From positions 1 through 64,000 of the forward strand of contig NZ_PHRF01000008.1 of NCBI RefSeq assembly GCF_004151105.1: a stretch of 64,000 bases of DNA. Direction: 5' to 3'. Position numbers and translations under genes: made by a program. The stretch comes from Streptomyces sp. L-9-10. Lineage in GTDB: Bacteria > Actinomycetota > Actinomycetes > Streptomycetales > Streptomycetaceae. The notes below the pieces were generated by a model. It searched no databases. It saw only the letters and a list, made by a program, of their open reading frames with translations, and was not told where the DNA came from. Positions 34,966-41,740 of this stretch are shown in pieces. The stretch's first letter is position 1, and each line of letters opens with the position of its first letter.

Positions 34966-35178
34966 GGCCCCACCTCTCTCCTCTTTCTCCGTCGGCGTCG
35001 AAGCGACGCCTTCCGCCGGGATCCCAGAACACCGGAGGAGGGCGGTCACGCAGGACCCGATCAACGGGTCAACTCGGTCAACTTCCTTGAGAAGGGGGTG
35101 AATCAGCCGCCCGAGGGCGTCACCATGGGGAAGCGCGAGAAGTGATGGACGAACCACTGGGGCAAGAGGTGGTCGCAC
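34966..35178. promoter_or_regulatory. divergent control region with 9-bp-spaced repeats
   Basis: Between the RsbW-like gene and the TPR regulator. ATCAAC (35060-35065), GTCAAC (35068-35073) and GTCAAC (35077-35082) are arranged at about 9-bp steps, as multimeric regulators often require. A 15-codon frame (GTG 35098 to TGA 35145, ending MGKREK) follows an AGAAGGGG; I do not call it a gene. Confidence 0.45.
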
Positions 35179-36624
35179 GTGGCACCGCAGGCAGGGGAAC
35201 CCAACGCCGTACTGGCGGGGTGCCTTGATGAACTCGGGTGGAGCCCGAAGGCACTCGCTCGCAAGCTCAACAGGGTGTTCGGAGCGGGGACGGTGGCCGA
35301 GTCGGCGCCGTACCACTGGAGGGACGCCGGCTCCCTGCCGCGCTCGCCGTTACCGATGATGGCGGCTTACGTGCTCTCCCAGGAACTGGGTAGATCCGTC
35401 TCGGTGGCCGAACTCTGGCAGGGCCGCGTGGGCGACTCCTCGGTGCTCGTGCCGGCGGACACGGATCTCGCACGGCCCTGGACCGTGCAGGGCATGGAGG
35501 CGATCGTGGAGGACTGGGTGATGGGAGGACTCGTCGACCGCCGTCGATTCCTCGCGATCTCGGGCGCGGGGCTCCTCGCGATCGTCGCCCAGTACCTGGA
35601 CGGCACCGCAGGGCGCGGCCAGTACGCGCCCCGGATTGCGTCGCCCCCGGGTACCGATCCGCTCGTGGACCAGGTGGAACAGCACTTGCCCATGCTTTCC
35701 GCACTCGACGACGAGCACGGAGGGGCACGTCATCTCCCCTACGTGGGAGCCCAATTCCGAGCCGTCGGGCTGCTGATTCGCGAAGGCGGCCACACTCCCG
35801 CCGTCGCAAGCCGCCTGATCCGTGCTCTCGCGGAGATCGGTCAACTGGCCGGCTGGATGGCCTTCGACGCAGCCGACCATGGTCTGGCGCAGCGCTACTT
35901 CACCACGGCACTGCGGGCAGCGCACCAGGTCAACGACCTGCCTCTGTGCGCCCACATCCTCGGCGACCTCTCGTTCCAGGCGGCGAGCCGGGGCCACCCC
36001 GCAGACGCCATCGCCTTGGGCGAGGCCGCCCGTCGCGCCGGCGACGCCGCCCCGCCAGCCGTCCGGGCATCCGCCCTGTCCCGCCTCGCATACGCGTACG
36101 CCGCCGCCGGCCGCGACAACGACTTCGCCCATACCCGCGGGGCTGCCCGCGAACTGATCGCCAGCCGGGACGGCGGACAGGAGGAGCCCCGCTGGATGTA
36201 CTTCCTCACTGACAACCACCTGGACTGCCAGGCCGGTTACGGCCTCATCCAGATGGGCCGTGCCCGGCAGAAGGCGAACGGCGGCACGAAGGAGCGGCGC
36301 TTCCTCGCCCAGGGGGCGGACATGCTCCGTGCCGGGGCGTACGACGTCCCGCGCGGCGACCCCAGCCAGCGCAGAGCCCTGTTCGAAGGGGCCTGGCTGG
36401 CCCTGGGCCATAGCGCCCACGGTGACCTGGAGGCCGCCTGCGAGATCGGCCAGATCGCTGCCGACCGCCTCGATGTCGTGCGCTCGCCCCGCAGCGCGGC
36501 CCTGCTCCACCAGCTCGCCGCAGACCTGCGCCGCCGACAGCGCAACTCCCACGTGCGCAGCTTCCTACCGGTCTTGGAGCACGCCCTTGCCGAGCACGCC
36601 CCGTCGACGCCGCCTGGCCGTTAG
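35179..36624 (+). CDS. HTH/TPR transcriptional regulator
   Basis: A 481-residue regulator of a type common in Streptomyces. The N-terminal ~75 residues are a degenerate XRE-like helix-turn-helix ('LAGCLDELGWSPKALARKLN', 'YHWRDAGSLPR'). A hydrophobic 'RRRFLAISGAGLLAIVAQYL' follows near residues 120-140. The remainder is helical repeats resembling TPRs ('HILGDLSFQAASRGHPADAI', 'SALSRLAYAYAAAGRDNDF'). The start is GTG 35179. It is divergent from the RsbW-like gene and the operon, with repeats in between, and is a reasonable candidate for their regulator. The oxidase gene starts 10 bp downstream. Confidence 0.8.
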   Translation: MAPQAGEPNAVLAGCLDELGWSPKALARKLNRVFGAGTVAESAPYHWRDAGSLPRSPLPMMAAYVLSQELGRSVSVAELWQGRVGDSSVLVPADTDLARPWTVQGMEAIVEDWVMGGLVDRRRFLAISGAGLLAIVAQYLDGTAGRGQYAPRIASPPGTDPLVDQVEQHLPMLSALDDEHGGARHLPYVGAQFRAVGLLIREGGHTPAVASRLIRALAEIGQLAGWMAFDAADHGLAQRYFTTALRAAHQVNDLPLCAHILGDLSFQAASRGHPADAIALGEAARRAGDAAPPAVRASALSRLAYAYAAAGRDNDFAHTRGAARELIASRDGGQEEPRWMYFLTDNHLDCQAGYGLIQMGRARQKANGGTKERRFLAQGADMLRAGAYDVPRGDPSQRRALFEGAWLALGHSAHGDLEAACEIGQIAADRLDVVRSPRSAALLHQLAADLRRRQRNSHVRSFLPVLEHALAEHAPSTPPGR

Positions 36625-36634
36625 GGTCAGGATC

Positions 36635-37588
36635 ATGACCGCAGGGGAGCGCGTTGTCGTTGTCGGGGCTGGGGTGGCCGGGCTCACCACCGCCGTCGTT
36701 CTCGCAGAGGCGGGAGCCTCGGTCCGTGTGATCGCCGAGCAGGTGCCGGGCGTCACGTCGCTGGCGGCCGGGGCGATGTGGGGGCCCTACCTGGTCGAGC
36801 CGAAGGACAAGGTCGACGAGTGGGGGCAGCGGTCCCTGGAGATCTTCCGCAAGCTTGTCGAGAACCCGGCCACGGGCGTCCGGCTTACGAGCGGCATCGA
36901 GGCGTCCCGCACAGCCGAGGGCCCGCCAGAGTGGGCCACCTCCCTGCCGGGCTTCCGGCCGTGCGAGCCGACCGAACTGCCGACCGGGTTCACGGCGGGG
37001 TACCGGTTCACCGTGCCGCTGATCGACATGCCCACCTATCTCGACTACCTCCTGCGCCGGCTAGATGCCGCTGGGGGAACAGTGGAGCAGCGGCACCTGG
37101 CCTCGCTCGCGGACACCGGCCCTGCTCCCGTGATCGTCAACTGCGCTGGCCTAGGCGCCCAGACTCTGGTCCCGGACCCTGACCTTCGACCTATCCGCGG
37201 CCAGCACGTCGTCGTCACCAACCCAGGGCTGACCGAGTTCTTCTCCGAGGACACCGGCCTCTCGCCGGACCTGCTGTGCTTCTATCCCCACGGCGACACC
37301 GTCGTCCTGGGTGGCACTGCCATCGATGGCGAGGGCGACCTCGCCCGCGACGACAAAGCGGCGGCCGGCATCCTCGCCCGCTGCGCCGAGGTCGAACCCC
37401 GCCTCGCCCAGGCCCGCATCCTGGAGCACCGGATCGGTGCCCGGCCGACCCGTGCCACGGTCCGTGTTGAAGCGGAGCGGCAGGAGGACGGCACCGTGGT
37501 CCTGCACAACTATGGGCATGGAGGCGCCGGTGTCACGCTCTCGTGGGGATGCGCGGAGGAGACTCTGAAGTTGCTTTCCCTCAAATGA
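36635..37588 (+). CDS. FAD-dependent oxidoreductase, D-amino-acid-oxidase-like
   Basis: A 317-residue flavoprotein of the DAO family. The FAD dinucleotide motif 'VVVVGAGVAGLTTAVVLAEAG' is at residues 7-27 (first twenty decisive), followed by 'SLAAGAMWGPY', 'IVNCAGLGAQTLVPD', 'IRGQHVVV' and the C-terminal 'HNYGHGGAGVTLSWG', a close match to D-amino-acid/D-aspartate oxidases. It would oxidise a D-amino acid to an imino acid with release of peroxide. It follows the TPR regulator by 10 bp and is probably cotranscribed with it. It may be tied to the adjacent operon or be independent cargo. Confidence 0.88.
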   Translation: MTAGERVVVVGAGVAGLTTAVVLAEAGASVRVIAEQVPGVTSLAAGAMWGPYLVEPKDKVDEWGQRSLEIFRKLVENPATGVRLTSGIEASRTAEGPPEWATSLPGFRPCEPTELPTGFTAGYRFTVPLIDMPTYLDYLLRRLDAAGGTVEQRHLASLADTGPAPVIVNCAGLGAQTLVPDPDLRPIRGQHVVVTNPGLTEFFSEDTGLSPDLLCFYPHGDTVVLGGTAIDGEGDLARDDKAAAGILARCAEVEPRLAQARILEHRIGARPTRATVRVEAERQEDGTVVLHNYGHGGAGVTLSWGCAEETLKLLSLK

Positions 37589-37594
37589 ATCGCG

Positions 37595-38089
37595 ATGCCT
37601 CGCCGCTGTCCTGAGACATGGCGGGGGGGATCGGCTTGGGTGGGCACCGGGCACGTCTTCACTCAGGAGGACGGCTCCTGGCTGCACCCCGGCAAGGTGA
37701 ACGACCTCTTCGAGCGGCTCGTCACCGCCTCCGGCCTGCCGCCGATCCGGCTGCACGACCTGCGCCACGGTGCGGCAACACTCATGCTGGCCGCCGACAT
37801 CGACATCAAGATCGTGTCGGACACTCTCGGGCACAGCGACACCCGCATCACGCGGGACATTTACCAGAGTGTCCTGCCCCAGGTCGGCAAGAACGCCGCC
37901 GAGGCCACCGCCAAGTTGGTACCCCTCCAGCGCAAGGCCGAGGCAGAGAAGGCGGCCCGCAAGGCCGCGAAGGCCGCCAAGAAGGCCAAGGCCAAGAAGA
38001 ACCGCAAGGGTGAAGGCAAGCCGCAGGACAAGGCGAACGCCCAGGCCAGGGCCAAGAGGAAGACCAAGCGCCGGAAGCCGGAGAAATAG
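37595..38089 (+). pseudogene. tyrosine integrase, C-terminal remnant
   Basis: Only the last ~150 residues of a phage-type integrase remain. 'VFTQEDGSWLHPGKVNDLF' is followed by the catalytic box 'HDLRHGAATLML', 'TLGHSDTRITRDIYQSV' with the nucleophilic Tyr, and a Lys/Ala-rich tail (KAAKAAKKAKAKKN). The N-terminal arm-binding and core-binding domains and the first catalytic Arg are missing; the sequence before about 37635 is unrelated. It sits beside the attachment site and tRNA-Thr as integrases of this class do, so it is probably what remains of the enzyme that inserted the island. Confidence 0.85.
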
Positions 38090-38103
38090 GTCCCGGCGGC
38101 GCT

Positions 38104-38125
38104 CCGCTCACGCATCGCTCACGCA
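38104..38125 (+). repeat. right copy of island-end repeat (GCTCACGCA twice)
   Basis: Matches 19938-19959 at 21 of 22 positions, same orientation, 90 bp inside the right att core and just after the integrase remnant. Candidate arm-type integrase site. Confidence 0.7.
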
Positions 38126-38177
38126 AGCCATTCCACGGCGTTCCCGCCGTGTGACGCGCCATGCCTCAAGCAACAGA

Positions 38178-38212
38178 AAACCCCAGGTCACGGGCAGTGT
38201 GACCTGGGGTTT
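38178..38212 (+). terminator. terminator at the right island end
   Basis: A perfect 14-bp stem (AAACCCCAGGTCAC / GTGACCTGGGGTTT) with a 7-nt loop, flanked by A- and T-rich ends. It separates the integrase remnant from tRNA-Thr and can serve both strands. Confidence 0.9.
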
Positions 38213-38214
38213 CT

Positions 38215-38259
38215 CTGAGCCGCCTTCGGGATTCGAACCCGAGACCTACGCATTACGAG
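38215..38259. other. right attachment site (attR) within tRNA-Thr
   Basis: 45 bp identical to 19780-19824, covering the 3' end of the intact tRNA up to the anticodon loop. Confidence 0.9.
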
Positions 38260-38291
38260 TGCGTTGCTCTGGCCAACTGAGCTAAGGCGGC
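38218..38291 (-). tRNA. tRNA-Thr (anticodon CGT)
   Basis: A 74-nt cloverleaf read on the minus strand. Acceptor GCCGCCT pairs with AGGCGGC; the D-loop is AGCTCAGTTGGCCAGAGC; the anticodon arm is ACGCA-CTCGTAA-TGCGT, giving CGT; the T-arm is CTCGGGTTCGAATCCCGAA; the discriminator is U; CCA is not encoded. It is intact and is the integration site of the island. Confidence 0.96.
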
Positions 38292-38388
38292 GTGCCTTCC
38301 GCACCATGGTGCGATCAGCAGCGCGGCCAAGTCTACACAGTTTTGGAGGGTGCTCCGCACACCCCTCCCGTGAGGGTCTTCCCGCAGG

Positions 38389-39948
38389 TCAGGAGCACTT
38401 CTTGCCGTCCGCCGGGGGCGTGCCCTCCAGGAGGTAGGTGTTGATCGCCGTGTCGATGCAGTCGCTGCCGCGGCCGTACGCCGTGTGGCCGTCGCCGTTG
38501 TAGGTGAGGAGAGTGCCGGAGGAGAGCTGGGCGGCCAGGGACCGGGCCCACTTGTACGGGGTCGCCGGGTCGCGGGTGGTGCCGACCACGACGATCGGGG
38601 CCGCGCCCTGCGCCTCGATGCGGTGGGGGGAGCCGGTGGCCTTGGTGGGCCAGTAGGTGCAGTTCAGGGAGGCCCAGGCCAGGCCCTTGCCGAAGACCGG
38701 GGAGGCCTGTTCGAACGAGGGGAGCGCTTGCGTGACCGCTTCGGGGCCGTCGAAGGCCGGCGGGAGGTCCAGGCAGTTCACGGCGGAGTTGGCGTACATC
38801 AGGTTGGCGTACGAGCCCCCGCTGTCGCGCTCGTAGTACGAGTCGGCGAGGGAGAGCAGGGCCGCGCCGTCGCCCTTCATCGCGTCGGCGAGGGCCTGGC
38901 GGAGCTGGGGCCAGGCGGACTCGTCGTACATCGCGGCGATCACGCCGGTCGTGGCGAGGGACTCGCCCAGCGGGCGGCTCTCGCCGGTCGGGACGGGCTT
39001 GGCGTCCAGTGTGGTGAAGAAGGTCTTCATACGGTTCGAGACGTCGGCCGCGGACTTCATGCCGAGGGGACAGTCGGGCTGTTTGACACAGTCCTCGGCG
39101 AAGGACCGGAATGCCGTCTCGAAGCCCGCGGTCTGGTCGCGGTTCAGCTCACGGGCCGGGAGGGACGGGTCCATCGCGCCGTCGAGGACGAGGCGGCCGG
39201 TGCGCTTCGGGAACAGTTCGGCGTACGTCGCGCCCAGGAAGGTGCCGTACGACGCCCCGACGTACGAGAGCTTCTGGTCGCCCAGCGCGGTACGGAAGAT
39301 GTCCATGTCACGGGCCGCCTCGACCGTGGACACATGCGGGAGGATCGCGCCGGAGCGCTTCTCGCAGCCCTGGGCGAACTTCTTGAAGGACGCGGCCAGC
39401 TTCGCGGTCTCGGCCTGGTCGTCGGGCGTCGTGTCGACCTGGGTGTACGCGTCCATCTCCTTGCCCGTGAGGCACTCGACGGGCTCGCTGCGCGCGACCC
39501 CGCGCGGGTCGATGGCCACCATGTCGTACCGGGCGCGGACCGGGGCCGGGTAGCCGATGCCCGCGTACGCCTGGAGATAGCCGATGGCCGAGCCGCCGGG
39601 ACCGCCCGGGTTGACCATGAGGGAGCCGAGGCGCTTGCCCGGTCCCGTGGCCTTCTTGCGCGAGACGGCCAGATCGATCTGGGTGCCGTCCGGTTTCGTG
39701 TAGTCGAGCGGCGCCTTCATCGTGGCGCACTCGAAACCGGGGACTCCGCACGCACGCCACTTGATCTTCTGGTCGTAGTACTTCTTCAGCGCGGCGGGGT
39801 CGATGGACACCGCGCCCGAGCCCGAATTCGTATCCGTATCCGAAGTCGATGCCTCCGACGAGGAACTGCCGGAACTGCAGCCGGAGATCAGCAGACCGGC
39901 CGCCACGAACGCGGTGGCGGTAATACGGAACAGGCGCCTGGTGTCCAT
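38389..39948 (-). CDS. secreted lipoprotein alpha/beta-hydrolase, tripeptidyl-aminopeptidase (SlpD/E-like)
   Basis: A 519-residue exported serine peptidase. A signal peptide ends in the lipobox LISGC, so the mature protein should be membrane-anchored. The alpha/beta-hydrolase core has the oxyanion loop 'VNPGGPGGSAIGYL', 'IDPRGVARSEPV', the nucleophile elbow 'YVGASYGTFLGA' (Ser), and a C-terminal TAP-like domain with 'TTRDPATPYKWA' (Asp) and 'NGDGHTAYG' (His). The Ser/Thr/Asp-rich stretch after the lipobox is a typical linker. It is the first core-chromosome gene right of the tRNA, and it precedes holB as I recall for SCO3540. Confidence 0.92.
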   Translation of the reverse strand: MDTRRLFRITATAFVAAGLLISGCSSGSSSSEASTSDTDTNSGSGAVSIDPAALKKYYDQKIKWRACGVPGFECATMKAPLDYTKPDGTQIDLAVSRKKATGPGKRLGSLMVNPGGPGGSAIGYLQAYAGIGYPAPVRARYDMVAIDPRGVARSEPVECLTGKEMDAYTQVDTTPDDQAETAKLAASFKKFAQGCEKRSGAILPHVSTVEAARDMDIFRTALGDQKLSYVGASYGTFLGATYAELFPKRTGRLVLDGAMDPSLPARELNRDQTAGFETAFRSFAEDCVKQPDCPLGMKSAADVSNRMKTFFTTLDAKPVPTGESRPLGESLATTGVIAAMYDESAWPQLRQALADAMKGDGAALLSLADSYYERDSGGSYANLMYANSAVNCLDLPPAFDGPEAVTQALPSFEQASPVFGKGLAWASLNCTYWPTKATGSPHRIEAQGAAPIVVVGTTRDPATPYKWARSLAAQLSSGTLLTYNGDGHTAYGRGSDCIDTAINTYLLEGTPPADGKKCS

Positions 39949-40048
39949 TCAGGGAGCCTAGCCGCCGAATCGCGTACGCGGCCTGTCGGTGCTCGTACGG
40001 GTGATTTCCCGGATCCTCTGGAACTCCCGCATTCCCCGGATCCCACAG

Positions 40049-40093
40049 ATTCCCCGGTTTCCCCGGTTTCCCCGGTTTCCCCGGTTTCCCCGG
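40049..40093. repeat. five tandem 9-bp units
   Basis: ATTCCCCGG followed by four TTTCCCCGG units in the gap between holB and the peptidase gene; a further isolated unit lies at about 40031. Perfect and short, so replication slippage is the simplest source. Confidence 0.9.
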
Positions 40094-40173
40094 ATCCTTG
40101 GGTTTCCTGTGCGACCGGCCGCCCGTACGACATCGACCGCCCGTACGACCGGGCTGTCCGCGGTCGCGTACCG

Positions 40174-41379
40174 TCAGCCCGCCCGCAGCGAGACCGCCAT
40201 CGCCTCCACCGCCAGCAGCGGCGCCACATTGCGGTCCAGCGCCTGGCGGCAGGCGACGATCGCCTCTATCCGGCGAAGCGTCCGCTCGGGCGTCGAGGCA
40301 CGGGCGACCCGGTCCAGCGCGTCCCGTACGTCCCCATTGGCGAGCGCCACGCGCGAGCCCAGCTGGATGGCCAGCACATCGCGGTAGAAGCCGGTCAGAT
40401 CGGTAAGGGCCAGATCCAGGCTGTCCCGCTGCGTACGGGTGGAACGGCGCTTCTGGCGGTCGGCCAGCTCCTTCATCACGCCCGCCGTGCCCCTCGGCAT
40501 CCGGCCGCCCGCCGAGGCACCGAGCGCGGCCTTCATGTCCTCGGTCTCCTTGACGTCGACATCCTCGGCGACCTGCTTGGCGTCCTCCGTGGCGGCGTCG
40601 ATCAGCTCCTGCGCCGCCCTGAGGCAGCCTCCGATGTCGTCCACACGCAGCGGCATCCTGAGAACGGTGGCGCGACGGGCCCGTGCCCGTTCGTCGGTGG
40701 CGAGACGGCGCGCCCGGCCGATATGCCCCTGGGTCGCGTGGGCGGCGGCATGCGCGGCCTCGGGCTCGATGCCGTCGCGCCGGATCAGGACATCGGCGAC
40801 AGCCTCGACCGGCGGAGTACGCAGCACGAGGTGGCGGCAGCGCGAACGGATCGTGGGCAGAACGTCCTCCAGGGAGGGCGCGCAGAGCAGCCAGACCGTA
40901 CGGGGCGCCGGCTCCTCCACCCCTTTGAGGAGGACGTTCCCCGCGCCCTCGGTCAGGCGGTCCGCGTCCTCCAGCACATTGACCTGCCAGCGCCCGCCGG
41001 CCGGCGAGAGCTGGGCGCGGCGGACCAGCTCGCGGGTCTCCTTCACGCCGATGGACAGCAGATCGGTGCGGGTAATGTCCACATCGGCGTGCGTACCGAT
41101 CAGGCTCGTGTGGCAGCCGTCGCAGAACCCGCAGCCCGGCTCACCACCGAGCGCCCGGTCCGGGCTCGTGCACTGGAGGGCGGCGGCGAAGGCACGCGCC
41201 GCGGTGGACAGGCCCGAACCGGGCGGACCGGTGAACAGCCAGGCGTGCGTCATCTTCGACGCCTCCGGCGGCTCGGTACCCGCCGCCTCGGCGGTCACGC
41301 GCGCGTCCGCGTCCCGAGCGGCGGCGGCGAGCGTCTCCCGAACGCGGTCCTGTCCGACCAGGTCGTCCCATACGGTCAT
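40174..41379 (-). CDS. holB: DNA polymerase III subunit delta'
   Basis: A 401-residue clamp-loader subunit. The P-loop is 'WLFTGPPGSGLSTAARAF', a degenerate Walker A in which the Lys is replaced, as expected for the non-hydrolysing delta' subunit. The zinc-binding cysteines are in 'GCGFCDGCHTS' with an upstream Cys. 'NVLEDADRLTEGAGNVLLKG' with 'VEEPAPRTVWLL' and 'IRSRCRHLVL' (SRC motif) are diagnostic. It loads the beta clamp at the replication fork. It follows the tmk fusion in the same direction, the usual Streptomyces order. Confidence 0.95.
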   Translation of the reverse strand: MTVWDDLVGQDRVRETLAAAARDADARVTAEAAGTEPPEASKMTHAWLFTGPPGSGLSTAARAFAAALQCTSPDRALGGEPGCGFCDGCHTSLIGTHADVDITRTDLLSIGVKETRELVRRAQLSPAGGRWQVNVLEDADRLTEGAGNVLLKGVEEPAPRTVWLLCAPSLEDVLPTIRSRCRHLVLRTPPVEAVADVLIRRDGIEPEAAHAAAHATQGHIGRARRLATDERARARRATVLRMPLRVDDIGGCLRAAQELIDAATEDAKQVAEDVDVKETEDMKAALGASAGGRMPRGTAGVMKELADRQKRRSTRTQRDSLDLALTDLTGFYRDVLAIQLGSRVALANGDVRDALDRVARASTPERTLRRIEAIVACRQALDRNVAPLLAVEAMAVSLRAG

Positions 41380-41740
41380 GCGCCGTCACCACCTCCATGC
41401 CATGTGCGGTCCCACCCACGTGAGCCCCGGATCCCATTGTGGGGCCGGGGTCTGACAGCCCGGCCCGACTCCAACGCCCCGCCGGAGTCCGACGCCCCGG
41501 CCGAGGCCCGGCGGCCCGCCCGAGCCCGACGCCCCGCCCGAGTCCGACAGCCAGCCCAAGCCCGGCGTCCCGACCCAAGCCCGGCCCGGCGGCCCGCCCG
41601 GGGCCCAGCGGCCCGCCCGGGGCCCAACAGCCCGACCCAGGTCCGAACAGCCTCCCGCTCACCCCCGACAGCCCGGACTGCCTGGGCCCCGACCTTCCGG
41701 CGCCGGAAGGTCCGGCCTCCGGCAGTCCGGGCCAGTCCCT
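41380..41740. other. GC-rich spacer with palindrome, holB-tmk
   Basis: No gene. It consists largely of imperfect CCCG/GGCC-rich repeats (41460-41650). A perfect 22-bp palindrome with arms GACCTTCCGGC at 41691-41712, about 30 bp beyond the tmk stop, is a possible terminator for that gene, though no U-tract follows. Confidence 0.6.

Larger units (their letters stand above)
19780..38259. mobile_element. genomic island integrated in tRNA-Thr(CGT)
   Basis: An 18.4-kb element bounded by 45-bp perfect direct repeats (19780-19824, 38215-38259) that correspond to the 3' part of tRNA-Thr. The intact tRNA is at the right end and a tyrosine-integrase remnant lies beside it, the usual geometry for tRNA-borne actinomycete elements. 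Cargo: GIY-YIG/Dcm/Vsr/Eco29kI-like block, GluRS paralogue, an eight-gene biosynthetic-looking operon, regulators and an oxidase. No replication, Xis, relaxase or FtsK-like transfer gene was found, and the integrase is truncated, so the island is probably fixed unless helped in trans. Confidence 0.88.

Noticed and set aside
35098..35145. 15-codon frame ending MGKREK as a RiPP precursor for the nearby radical SAM enzymes
   Set aside because: Too short, no leader/core structure, on the opposite strand from the operon, and no RiPP recognition element or maturation partner.
40049..40093. CRISPR array
   Set aside because: Units are 9 bp and contiguous with no spacers; no cas genes anywhere in the window.
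41460..41650. functional repeat array between holB and tmk
   Set aside because: The repeats are imperfect CCCG/GGCC-rich drift with no constant unit.
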